The notes beneath the pieces are model-generated. The model had not been told where the DNA came from and did no database searches. It saw nothing but the letters and a program-made list of their open reading frames with translations. Shown here in pieces: positions 52,988 through 61,324 of a stretch of 64,000 bases of DNA. How positions within the stretch are numbered: position 1 is the first letter of the stretch; every line of letters begins with the position of its first letter. Made by a program: the position numbers and the translations under genes. Origin of the DNA: Candidatus Nanosynbacter sp. TM7-087 (GTDB taxonomy: Bacteria > Patescibacteriota > Saccharimonadia > Saccharimonadales > Saccharimonadaceae); the NCBI RefSeq assembly GCF_022828365.1, contig NZ_JAJQJU010000003.1:29073-93072 (forward strand). The letters run 5' to 3'.

Positions 52988-53914
52988 CTATTTTCTGATC
53001 GTTTGATATGCTCGATATAGCCAATATTGAAGCGGCTTTAGTGGCAGCTCCCAAGTCGCTCCAGAATAGACATCTTCGCCGCCGAACGATCGCTTGAACT
53101 TCGTAAAGCCAGCCCATGGGTGATTTTTTGGTGCGTTTTCAGGCGCAATTCCGTATAAATCGACTTTCTCCATTTGACGATGTTTTGCATCGATTATCGC
53201 TTCGGTGAGCAGGGCAGTTCCAGCGTTAAGTTTGCGGTATTCTGGTGCAGAATTTGCTGCTGCATGCGCGTAAATTCGAGTTGTTTTTGAGTCGAAAAAT
53301 AGGGCAGTAGCAATTACTTTATTATCGTATGTTGCATACCAAAATGAAGCATCCTTTGGTGGCAATAGGGAACCAGCTTGCTTATGAAAATATGAATCTG
53401 GGTGCGGCGACATGCCGGTTCGTTTGGCGACTTCGTGTATCAATTCTAAGAAATATTTAATATCGTCTGGGTTTTGAGATTGATGAACCGTTACGCCTTT
53501 TTTGCGATAATTCCTATGACAATTCCTTACAGGTTGTGCCATACTTGCTATGATTTCTTCCTCTGGCTGCTGGAGATTGATAACGTGCGTATGTTCTGGC
53601 TGCAAATGGACGTAAGTGGCTTTCTTCCAATGCTCGTCAGATAGCACCTTAGAAAAGGTGGGTTTAATTGGCCCGACTCTGAGGAGAGTAATGCCAAGTT
53701 TTTTGCCGAGCTCTACTAAGTCTTTTAGCGCCAATCGTAACGCTTCTTCGTTAATAGCGGTTGGACCGAAGGGGCAATATAAACGAGAATTGCCCGTGCC
53801 GCGTTCTAATATTGCGAAATATTCCCATCCTTCACCTCTGTTGTGAAAGACTTTTCGACCGAGTGATTTTTGGAATTTTTCCCAAGCTTCTGATTGTAAA
53901 AAGTGTTGATTCAT
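52988..53914 (-). CDS. femX: FemAB/FemX-like aminoacyl-tRNA-dependent transferase
   Basis: A 308-residue protein of the Fem family, which adds amino acids from tRNA to the peptide stem of lipid II, building peptidoglycan cross-bridges. Visible family segments are LQSEAWEKFQKSLGR at the start, KTRIYAHAAANS, and KVDLYGIAPENAPKNHPWAGFTKFKRSFGG near the end, with a double GNAT fold expected. GAGGAT precedes the ATG. It follows tsaD by 18 bases on the same strand. Confidence 0.87.
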   Translation of the reverse strand: MNQHFLQSEAWEKFQKSLGRKVFHNRGEGWEYFAILERGTGNSRLYCPFGPTAINEEALRLALKDLVELGKKLGITLLRVGPIKPTFSKVLSDEHWKKATYVHLQPEHTHVINLQQPEEEIIASMAQPVRNCHRNYRKKGVTVHQSQNPDDIKYFLELIHEVAKRTGMSPHPDSYFHKQAGSLLPPKDASFWYATYDNKVIATALFFDSKTTRIYAHAAANSAPEYRKLNAGTALLTEAIIDAKHRQMEKVDLYGIAPENAPKNHPWAGFTKFKRSFGGEDVYSGATWELPLKPLQYWLYRAYQTIRK

Positions 53915-53932
53915 GTTGTAATCCTCACAACG

Positions 53933-55003
53933 TTATATTGCTGTCATTGATAAACTTGGCTGAACTTCCAGATCGTATGGATCTGTAGGCTCGTCAATTT
54001 GAGATCTGAAATAACCGAGAGTAGCAATCATCGCGGCGTTATCTGTACAGAGTTGGATAGGGGCGTATTCAATGTCAATTGGCAAAGCTTCGCGTAATTG
54101 ACGGCGCAATTCTTGATTAGCTGCGACTCCGCCAGCGATTACAACAGAGGCTGGCTGAAAATTATCGAAAGCCTTTTTGGTTTTATTTACGAGAGTTTTT
54201 ATTGCTGTATATTGGAAACTCGCCGCCATATTACGTCGTAATTCGTCATCTACGAGCGCTGGAAGCTCATGAGAGGGAAAAGTGAAGTCTTTACCGACTT
54301 CGTGCTGAACAGCTCTCAAAACGGCTGTCTTAAGCCCAGAGAAGGAAAAATCGTATTCGCCGGATAATTTGGCGATAGGCAAGTGAAACGCGTGTGGATC
54401 GCCAAGTTCAGCAGCTTTAGCGATAGCTGGGCCGCCAGGATATGGCAAACCGATGATTTTAGCAACTTTATCAAACGCTTCGCCAACCGCGTCGTCTTGA
54501 GTTTGTCCAATAAGCTGATAATCACCGTGATTTTTAAATAGGACAAGTTGTGAATGTCCGCCTGAAACGATCAACGAAAGCATAGGGAATGACGGCTGCT
54601 GTTTCGGTAATGTTAGAGATAAATTGTCGGATTGCTTATTGATAAAATTGGCGTACACGTGAGCTTCTACGTGATGAATCTTAAAGAGCGGTTTATTATG
54701 GATAATAGCGAGAGTTCTGGCGGCGAGAGTGCCGATTAATAGCGAGCCAATAAGCCCTGGCGCGTAAGTAACGGCGATGGCGTCAATATTATCCCAAGTG
54801 CAATTTGCGTCAGACAAAGCTTTTTTAATGACGGGATTTACAACTTCCAAATGACTACGCGCGGCAATTTCTGGAATAACTCCGCCGTATTCTGCATGAA
54901 TATCGATTTGAGAATTGACGACATTTGAAAGCAAGCGTTCGCCATCTTCAACTATTGACGCCGCTGTTTCGTCGCAACTGGATTCAATTCCCAAAATCCT
55001 CAT
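53933..55003 (-). CDS. tsaD: tRNA threonylcarbamoyladenosine synthase subunit TsaD
   Basis: A 356-residue protein that transfers threonylcarbamoyl to A37 of tRNAs reading ANN codons. LGIESSCDETAASI opens the ASKHA fold, HVEAH at 111-115 binds the metal, and VIAGGVAANQELR is the late conserved loop. TATAAT at 55012-55017 lies 8 bases before the ATG. It is divergent from the MurE-like gene with a 41-base gap. Confidence 0.96.
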   Translation of the reverse strand: MRILGIESSCDETAASIVEDGERLLSNVVNSQIDIHAEYGGVIPEIAARSHLEVVNPVIKKALSDANCTWDNIDAIAVTYAPGLIGSLLIGTLAARTLAIIHNKPLFKIHHVEAHVYANFINKQSDNLSLTLPKQQPSFPMLSLIVSGGHSQLVLFKNHGDYQLIGQTQDDAVGEAFDKVAKIIGLPYPGGPAIAKAAELGDPHAFHLPIAKLSGEYDFSFSGLKTAVLRAVQHEVGKDFTFPSHELPALVDDELRRNMAASFQYTAIKTLVNKTKKAFDNFQPASVVIAGGVAANQELRRQLREALPIDIEYAPIQLCTDNAAMIATLGYFRSQIDEPTDPYDLEVQPSLSMTAI

Positions 55004-55031
55004 TTGCTTTTATTATAGCAAATATAAGTGG

Positions 55032-55037
55032 TAAAAT
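55032..55037 (+). promoter_or_regulatory. -10 hexamer of the MurE-like gene
   Basis: TAAAAT, then 7 bases, then ATG 55045, the same spacing as the other leaderless genes. An ATG at 55036 overlaps it and is the alternative start. Confidence 0.4.
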
Positions 55038-55044
55038 GGGTATT

Positions 55045-56361
55045 ATGAAAAACGAGTTGGTAAAAATTGCTAGAAAAACGCTACCTCAAGGAGCTTTGGA
55101 AAAAACCGAAAACGCCTATAGAGTTGCGCGCACGAAGATGATTAGCCTAAGATATGGTAATCCGGCTCGTGGCTTGAGAATTATTGCGGTAACAGGGACA
55201 AATGGTAAAACTACGACTGCTTGTTACATCAATGAGATCTTGAAAGAGGCTGGCTTTAAGACTGCATTATTTACGACGGCGGTGATTGAAATTGCTGGCA
55301 AGGAAAAGATAAATGATTTGAATGCGACGGTTCCGACTGTGGCGAGGTTATTCAGCTTTTTCCAGACAGCTCAGCGTGAAGGCGTGGAATATGTGATTTT
55401 AGAGGCAACAAGTCACGCTTTATCGCAACACAAGTTTGACGGCGTGCCAATTGAGGCGGCGGTGATGACTAATTTGACTCAAGACCATTTGGACTATCAT
55501 AAAACGATGGAAGCTTACGCGGCAGCTAAGGCTAAATTGTTTGAGAAAAAGCTGAAATATATCGTGCTGAACCGTGATGACGAGTGGTTTGAATATTTTG
55601 ATAAATTTACAGCTTCTGGCGAGAAAATGACTTACGGGACGAATCCGGAAGCTGAAGCTCACTTAACGCACGTTAAGTTGTATAAAAAGGGAACAGAGGC
55701 GAGTCTGCTGATTGATCATCAAACTCATTTGGAGCTGGCGACTAATTTGCCTGGCGAATTTAACGTGATGAATATGTCGGCTGCGGTGTCATTGGCATAT
55801 TTGTTGGGAATAAAGTTGGAAGATATCCAAGAGGGCGTGGCAAATTTGGAGGCGATTCCTGGAAGATTCGAGCGAGTAGAAAATAAGCTGGGAATTGATA
55901 TTATTGTGGATTATGCACATACGCCAGACGCTTTGGAGAAGTTACTAAAAACCACTCATAAAATTACCAAGGGGCGATTAACTTTGGTATTTGGTGCGTG
56001 CGGCGATAGAGATAAGACAAAGCGACCGATTATGGGCGAGCTGGCGGCTAATTTGGCAGATAGGATTTTCCTAACTGACGAGGAAAGCTATAACGAAAAT
56101 CCAGATGAAATTCGGGCAATGATTCGTCAGGGAATTGAGCGAACGAAGAAGACTCATAAGATGACGGAAATTGCTGATCGAAAACAGGCGATTTATCAAG
56201 CCCTGAGGTCAGCTGTTCGTGGCGATACGGTTCTGATTACGGGTATGGGTCATGAGCAGTACCGAATTGTGAATGGTAAGCGAATTCCGTGGAATGACAA
56301 AAAGGTTGTTCAGGAAATTATTTCTGAGATTGAGAAAAAGAGTCGTAAAATTTCGCTTTAA
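55045..56361 (+). CDS. murE: MurE-like UDP-MurNAc peptide ligase without N-terminal domain
   Basis: A 438-residue Mur ligase. The P-loop GTNGKTTT lies at residues 51-58, about 60 residues earlier than in typical MurE, so the UDP-binding N-terminal domain is missing. LEATSHALSQHKFDG and LTQDHLDYHKTMEAYA are MurE-type. The diaminopimelate signature DNPR is replaced by a segment DEESYNENPDE, so the amino acid added is not predictable. ATG 55045 is taken; the frame opens at 54925 inside tsaD. It overlaps the MurF-like gene convergently by 44 bases. Confidence 0.83.
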   Translation: MKNELVKIARKTLPQGALEKTENAYRVARTKMISLRYGNPARGLRIIAVTGTNGKTTTACYINEILKEAGFKTALFTTAVIEIAGKEKINDLNATVPTVARLFSFFQTAQREGVEYVILEATSHALSQHKFDGVPIEAAVMTNLTQDHLDYHKTMEAYAAAKAKLFEKKLKYIVLNRDDEWFEYFDKFTASGEKMTYGTNPEAEAHLTHVKLYKKGTEASLLIDHQTHLELATNLPGEFNVMNMSAAVSLAYLLGIKLEDIQEGVANLEAIPGRFERVENKLGIDIIVDYAHTPDALEKLLKTTHKITKGRLTLVFGACGDRDKTKRPIMGELAANLADRIFLTDEESYNENPDEIRAMIRQGIERTKKTHKMTEIADRKQAIYQALRSAVRGDTVLITGMGHEQYRIVNGKRIPWNDKKVVQEIISEIEKKSRKISL

Positions 56362-57607
56362 TCTGTTTCCAGCTTTGTGATTGGCGAACTAATTTTTCTG
56401 CATCGCTTGGGTCGAGTAGCGATTCTTTCACGGCGTCTTCAAGGTAAATGCCGCCCTGTGAGCCTTTGAATAGAATTGTTGTATCTTTAATATCGCTATT
56501 TTTCAGGAATTTTCCAGCTTCAAGCGCCGTATCAAAAGAAATTACTTTACAGCCATTTTTTTCAGCAATTGGCGCAAGGTGTTTCTTGGCCATTTTACCA
56601 ACAGTAATAAGCAATTCTAATTGGCTTGGGTCACAAATTTCGCCGATTTTTTTATGCTCTAGTTCAGATGTTTCGCCCAGCTCATTCATATTGCCCAATA
56701 CGGCAATTTTATGATTGGCAGAGATGGAATAGAGCGTTTTTAGCGAATTTTCCATGGCAATAGGGCTGGCGTTATAGGTGTCGTCCAGTAATGTGCAGCC
56801 GCGTATGCCGCGTAAAATATTCATTCTACCTGAAACTGGTTTGATTTTTGTTAAAGCCGCCGCAACTTCCTCAATATTCATTCCGCAAGCTAATCCTGCC
56901 GCCGCCGCGCCAGTGATTGAGCGAATGTTATGCTTTCCGAGTACAGAAATATTGATATCTTGAGAGGTTTCTTCGGAGTGTTTTAGATTGACTATATAGC
57001 CAGTATCTGTAGTCTTTTTAATTTCCAGGAAAACATCAGCGGATTCGTCGCCGTAACTTACGCGATTTCCAACTATGAGATTATGATATTTTTCATCGAT
57101 ATCATGAAGGTTGAAGATGGTTTTTTTAGCGACTTGACTAATGGACAATTCCTCATGAGCTACCGTATCCATATTTTTGAAAAACTCCATATGCTCAGGT
57201 GCAACAGAGGTAATTATGGCAATGTCGGGCTGAATATAGCGCATAAAAGTAGCCATTTCACCAGGGCAATCAATACCACATTCTTGAATGATTACATCTG
57301 GCGATTCGGGGTTTTTTATGCTGGCGTGTGCTGCGGAGAAGACTTTTAGCCAGGCCGGTGGTGATTTGGCGTTTTTTGGCCCGTCTACACCTAAGATTTC
57401 CAGCGGCGCACTTAAGGTTGTGTTCAAATTGCCACGACTATGGCGCACGGTGAATTTTTCTGATAGAACAGTGGCGGTTGCTGATTTTACGCTAGTTTTA
57501 CCAACGCTGCCGACTACGGCAATTAGTTTGGTGTCAGGATGAGATTTAAGATATTTTTTTACATAAGAACCGAGAATTGTTTCTAAGAGATGTTTGAATA
57601 ATTGCAT
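56318..57607 (-). CDS. murF: MurF-like ligase without N-terminal domain
   Basis: A 429-residue Mur ligase that would add D-Ala-D-Ala to the UDP-MurNAc tripeptide. The P-loop VGSVGKTSVKS is at about residues 32-42, some 70 residues earlier than usual, with valine in place of the common asparagine. DDTYNASPIAMENSLKTL, LGNMNELGETSELEHKKIGE and LFKGSQGGIYLE are MurF-type. The C-terminus is extended by about 40 residues. It shares the loss of the N-terminal domain with its MurE-like neighbour. Confidence 0.82.
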   Translation of the reverse strand: MQLFKHLLETILGSYVKKYLKSHPDTKLIAVVGSVGKTSVKSATATVLSEKFTVRHSRGNLNTTLSAPLEILGVDGPKNAKSPPAWLKVFSAAHASIKNPESPDVIIQECGIDCPGEMATFMRYIQPDIAIITSVAPEHMEFFKNMDTVAHEELSISQVAKKTIFNLHDIDEKYHNLIVGNRVSYGDESADVFLEIKKTTDTGYIVNLKHSEETSQDINISVLGKHNIRSITGAAAAGLACGMNIEEVAAALTKIKPVSGRMNILRGIRGCTLLDDTYNASPIAMENSLKTLYSISANHKIAVLGNMNELGETSELEHKKIGEICDPSQLELLITVGKMAKKHLAPIAEKNGCKVISFDTALEAGKFLKNSDIKDTTILFKGSQGGIYLEDAVKESLLDPSDAEKLVRQSQSWKQIKAKFYDSFSQSQK

Positions 57608-57695
57608 GGAGTTATTATAACAGATTGAGGAATAGTAGGGAGAAGGGTGTGAGGTTGCCTCTTTAATGATTTTATGGTATTATAGCAACCATTGT

Positions 57696-58574
57696 ATGGA
57701 GATTGCTAGAGGATCAGGAGTAGCTGAGATTGCTTGGGGGATTGTTGAATCTTCCGAATATCAAGAAAGACTGCGCGGAATTGTATTAGGAATAGGGCGA
57801 GCCGCAACCAAAGAGTTTAATCCGGAAGGTTCATATCGATTAGTGGATAGATATGTCGCGTCGGGCGTGGCGGATGACGCTTTAAGAGAGAGAACAGACG
57901 CGCGTAAAACACCTGAAGATGGGATACTGGAATTGATACGATTTATGCCTTATTGGATTCGAGCGGAAGAAAAACTTGAATCTTATAGGAATGGGGTGTT
58001 TTATGAGCGTAATAATAAGATAAGAGAAAAAGAGACAGTTGTAGCTTTTAATAAAGTTGTACGAGATATAATTAGCGAAGGGCGATATACTCGCAAATCA
58101 GAACTTATATCGGATGTTCAGGGTGCTATGGATTGTCTTGGTTATGGCGATGAAGAAATTGAAAATGCATATAAATTCTTAGCTTACGTGACCAATGGTA
58201 TGCGTCACGAAATCGCCGCTGAAATAGCTTTAAGGAAAACTAAGGGAGTGCGGGCTGTTTATACGACTGGCATTGACGATGATCTTGCTGGAATAGATCT
58301 TATAGTTGAGTATAAGGATAATAATGGTGGCGAACATATAATTGGTCTTGATATAAAATCAACGCCAGATTCTGCGCGGAATGCTAATAATAGCGACCGT
58401 GATGAGGGATATCGCGCTATTTGGTCTGGTTTCGATCATAGACGGGGTGATTTTGGTTTTTATGAAGATAATTTAATGCCGAGCAACAAAGCTGTTAAAA
58501 GAGTGCGCTCATTTTATGAGACAGAACTTGAAAAAATAGTTAGGAAAGAAGTCAGTCGTCATAAAAAGAAGTAG
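57696..58574 (+). CDS. unknown protein with a possible PD-(D/E)XK nuclease motif
   Basis: A 292-residue, mainly helical protein with no membrane helix. The segment at about 192-219 reads GIDDDLAGIDLIVEY ... GLDIKST; an acidic residue on one strand followed by D-x-K on the next is the pattern of PD-(D/E)XK nucleases. I do not recognise the family. ATG 57696 is preferred over 57666 because TATAGC and TATTAT boxes lie just before it. No methyltransferase is next to it, so it is not a plain restriction pair. Confidence 0.55.
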   Translation: MEIARGSGVAEIAWGIVESSEYQERLRGIVLGIGRAATKEFNPEGSYRLVDRYVASGVADDALRERTDARKTPEDGILELIRFMPYWIRAEEKLESYRNGVFYERNNKIREKETVVAFNKVVRDIISEGRYTRKSELISDVQGAMDCLGYGDEEIENAYKFLAYVTNGMRHEIAAEIALRKTKGVRAVYTTGIDDDLAGIDLIVEYKDNNGGEHIIGLDIKSTPDSARNANNSDRDEGYRAIWSGFDHRRGDFGFYEDNLMPSNKAVKRVRSFYETELEKIVRKEVSRHKKK

Positions 58575-58615
58575 GTTCGCTTTCCCATCCAATACGGGTG
58601 GCGCTACCTACTTCT
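58567..58615. terminator. long hairpin after the unknown gene (terminator or small RNA)
   Basis: AGAAGTAGGT and ACCTACTTCT form a perfect 10-bp stem around a 29-base interior that can fold further. The minus strand ends in TTCTTTTT, as a terminator would; the plus strand lacks a T-run. Confidence 0.5.
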
Positions 58616-58673
58616 GTGTGAATATTACCACGACCGTTGTAAAAAATCTAGAAAGTCGAGGCGCAGGAAATAA

Positions 58674-58700
58674 TTAGCACTCACACTTGACGAGTGCTAA
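58674..58700. promoter_or_regulatory. CIRCE operator (HrcA-binding site)
   Basis: TTAGCACTC, 9 bases, GAGTGCTAA: a perfect match to the CIRCE consensus. It overlaps the groES promoter, so HrcA should repress groES-groEL. No hrcA gene is in this window. Confidence 0.95.
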
Positions 58701-58716
58701 ATTGGTGCGTTACAAT
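58687..58716 (+). promoter_or_regulatory. groES-groEL promoter
   Basis: TTGACG at 58687-58692 lies within CIRCE, followed by an 18-base spacer and TACAAT at 58711-58716. Confidence 0.75.
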
Positions 58717-58746
58717 AGATACGTTGTTAACGAAATGGAGGATAAC

Positions 58747-59016
58747 GTGAGTACACCTATTAAGCCTCTTGGCGACCGCGTTGTAGCGGTGCGTGAAGAA
58801 GCAAAGACTCAGACAGCGAGCGGAATTTACTTGCCTGATAACGCTAAAGAAAAGCCAGTAGTTGCGGAAGTTAAAGCAGTTGGCGGCGATGTGAAGAACG
58901 TCAAAGTCGGTGATCGGATTGTCTATAAGGAATATTCGACTACGGATTTGAAAATTGACGGCACGGAATATTTGGTTGTTCGCGAAGAAGATATTTTAGC
59001 AACGGTTGTTGGATAA
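58747..59016 (+). CDS. groES: co-chaperonin GroES
   Basis: An 89-residue co-chaperonin (family about 95). IKPLGDRVVAVREEAK is the N-terminal strand, and IYLPDNAKEKP the mobile loop that contacts GroEL. Start GTG 58747 is chosen, with GGAGG seven bases upstream; the frame opens at 58687 within the promoter. groEL follows 16 bases later. The pair is controlled by the CIRCE operator. Confidence 0.96.
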   Translation: MSTPIKPLGDRVVAVREEAKTQTASGIYLPDNAKEKPVVAEVKAVGGDVKNVKVGDRIVYKEYSTTDLKIDGTEYLVVREEDILATVVG

Positions 59017-59032
59017 AAAGGGGAGTTTAATT

Positions 59033-60676
59033 ATGGCAAAAAAAGTTTTTTATGATGACGATGCGCGAAATCGCGTGCTTGGCGGAGCTAAATCGCTATA
59101 CGACGCAGTTAAAGTAACTTACGGTCCAAAGGGTCGCAATGTTGTGATCGCGAAGGGTTTTGGCGGTCCAACGGTTACTCATGACGGCGTAACTGTGGCT
59201 GAAGGAATTGAATTGCCAGAAAACGATGACGAAACGCTAGGTTATAAAGTCGGTGCCGATTTAATCAAGCAGGCCGCTAAGAACTTGAACAAGCAAGCAG
59301 GCGACGGCACGACGACCGTAACAGTGCTGACATATTCGATTTTGAAAGAGGCAAATCGATTGATTGCGGCTGGACATAATCCTATGGAACTTAGGAAAGG
59401 CATCGAGCAAGCTGGCGCGGAAATTGTTAAAGAATTGAACAAATTAGCTGAGCCGATTGAAGGCAAGTCTGACCGCGTGGCTGAAGTCGCTACGATTTCG
59501 GCGGGAGATGCGGAAATCGGAAAGTTGATTGCTGGCGTAATCGAGAAAGTCGGTAAAGACGGCGTGGTTACTGTTGAGGCTGGCCAAGGTTTGGAACTAG
59601 AAGCTGAAGTTGTCGAAGGTTTTAGCTTGGACAAGGGTTGGGTGAGTCCGTTCTTTGTTACTGACGCGGGTCGCCAGGAGGCTGTGTACGAAAAGCCAGC
59701 AATTTTGATTACCGACAAGAAGATTTCTAGCGTGCAAGAATTCTTGCCGATGTTGGAAAAGTTGGCACAAAGCGGTAAAAAGGACGTTGTTCTGATTGCT
59801 GATGAAGTTGAAGGCGAAGCTTTGAGTATTTTGGTCTTGAACAAATTGAAGGGCGTATTTAATACCGTAGCTGTTAAGGCGCCAAGTTTCGGTGATCGTC
59901 GCAAAGACGTACTTCGTGATATCGCAGTGCTAACTGGCGCGACTGTGATTTCTGAAGATCACGGATTGACATTCGAAAACGCAGGCTTGGAAGTTTTGGG
60001 GTCGGCACGTAAGGTGATTGTTGGTAAAGACGAAACGACAATTATCGAAGGTGCAGGCAAACCTTCAGGCGTGAAGGAGCGAATTGTTGAAATTAAATCG
60101 CTTTCAGAAAATGCTTCTAGCGATTATGAAAAAGAGCAATTCGACAAGCGTGCCGCAGCGCTATCTGGTAAAGTTGCGGTTATTAAAGTTGGTGGCGCAA
60201 CTGAGACTGAAATTGACGAGAAGAAGTTCCGCGTTGATGACGCCGTGGCGGCTACTAAGGCGGCTTTGGCTGAGGGAATTGTTGCTGGTGGTGGCGTAAC
60301 TTTGGTCAATTTGGCTGGCAATCTAAAAGTTAGCGGCGCAGACAGTTTGTCGGTTGGTCGACAAATCCTAAAAGACGCTCTGAAGCAACCGTTCTTGCAG
60401 ATTATGAAAAATGCTGGGTTGAATGCCGACGCGTTGCTTGCTCAAGTTGAATCTGGCAAACCTGGATTCGGCGTTAACGTTATGAAACCAGAAGATGGTT
60501 TGATTGACGTGAAGAAGGCTGGTGTTATTGATCCAGCTCGTGTGACTAAAGAAGCTGTTCAAAACGCAGTATCAATTGCATCAACTGCGGCAACTATGGG
60601 CGCTTTGGTGGTTGATATTCCAGAGGCTGAAGTTGCAGCTGCTCCTGGCGGCATGCCGGGAATGGGTATGATGTAA
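59033..60676 (+). CDS. groEL: chaperonin GroEL
   Basis: A 547-residue Hsp60. YGPKGRNVVI and KQAGDGTTT (ATP-binding) are intact, and the end GGMPGMGMM is the usual GGM tail. ATG 59033 has GGGGAG upstream; an ATG-like opening at 59006 is in the groES end and is rejected. It folds proteins with GroES under HrcA control. A strong terminator follows. Confidence 0.98.
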   Translation: MAKKVFYDDDARNRVLGGAKSLYDAVKVTYGPKGRNVVIAKGFGGPTVTHDGVTVAEGIELPENDDETLGYKVGADLIKQAAKNLNKQAGDGTTTVTVLTYSILKEANRLIAAGHNPMELRKGIEQAGAEIVKELNKLAEPIEGKSDRVAEVATISAGDAEIGKLIAGVIEKVGKDGVVTVEAGQGLELEAEVVEGFSLDKGWVSPFFVTDAGRQEAVYEKPAILITDKKISSVQEFLPMLEKLAQSGKKDVVLIADEVEGEALSILVLNKLKGVFNTVAVKAPSFGDRRKDVLRDIAVLTGATVISEDHGLTFENAGLEVLGSARKVIVGKDETTIIEGAGKPSGVKERIVEIKSLSENASSDYEKEQFDKRAAALSGKVAVIKVGGATETEIDEKKFRVDDAVAATKAALAEGIVAGGGVTLVNLAGNLKVSGADSLSVGRQILKDALKQPFLQIMKNAGLNADALLAQVESGKPGFGVNVMKPEDGLIDVKKAGVIDPARVTKEAVQNAVSIASTAATMGALVVDIPEAEVAAAPGGMPGMGMM

Positions 60677-60691
60677 ATCTGCCCCGAGCAA

Positions 60692-60724
60692 TAAAAATCC
60701 CGCCGAAAATGGCGGGTTTTTATT
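60692..60724 (+). terminator. terminator after groEL
   Basis: AAAAATCCCGCC, loop GAAAAT, GGCGGGTTTTT: a strong stem followed by a T-run. Confidence 0.9.
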
Positions 60725-60737
60725 TTGGAGGAATGGA

Positions 60738-61247
60738 CTATCGAGGATTTGATAAGTAGTCGATTTCTTTAATGATATCCAGTAGAGCCTGAGCACGACG
60801 AGCTTCGTCAACAATAGCTACGGCAGCGTCGTGTGCTGGTGCGATCAGAGTTTTATCGTCCGTAGAACGAAGAAGTAACAGGTAGGTGTCAAACTTTTCT
60901 TCTGGAGAAACGTCCAACTTGTCGACTAATGGACGCAACTCGTTCAAGGCAGTTTGCTTAATCGTATCAAGCGCAGGATCTGCGGCTGCAGTTGGAGCTG
61001 GTGCGCTGACTGCTGGAGTTGGCGTAACTGGCTCTGGGGCGGCAGGCTTCGCTATATCAATAGCAGGCTCATCGTTCTGGTCTGTAGCGACAGGATCCGG
61101 TGAGATGGTTGCAGGATTAATTACAGGTGAAGCTGTAGCATTTGTCTCTTCAAATTGTAAATTATTGTCTGTATTTTGTGATACGCCAGCTAATACCTTA
61201 GCCAGTTCTTGGTCGTCACTGAATGATTGATTAGCTTGAGAATCCAT
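60738..61247 (-). CDS. small protein with Pro/Ala-rich linker and helical C-terminus
   Basis: A 169-residue cytosolic protein. The first 90 residues are of low complexity (Ala, Pro, Asp). The last 75 residues (ALNELRPLVDKLDVSPEEKF, then YLLLLRSTDD and ARRAQALLDIIKEIDYL) form a helical domain that looks conserved. AAGGTGGGT precedes the ATG. No family recognised. Confidence 0.65.
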   Translation of the reverse strand: MDSQANQSFSDDQELAKVLAGVSQNTDNNLQFEETNATASPVINPATISPDPVATDQNDEPAIDIAKPAAPEPVTPTPAVSAPAPTAAADPALDTIKQTALNELRPLVDKLDVSPEEKFDTYLLLLRSTDDKTLIAPAHDAAVAIVDEARRAQALLDIIKEIDYLSNPR

Positions 61248-61324
61248 TATAACCCACCTTATATATTAAATTGTTTAAGCTTATATATGTTACACTATAA
61301 CATGAGTTAATCAAGGAGCGCAAG

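Noticed and set aside
54925..55044. N-terminal extension of the MurE-like frame
   Set aside because: It overlaps the 5' part of tsaD on the other strand and has no Mur-like sequence.
58687..58746. N-terminal extension of groES
   Set aside because: It covers the CIRCE element and promoter; GTG 58747 has a good ribosome site and matches the family start.
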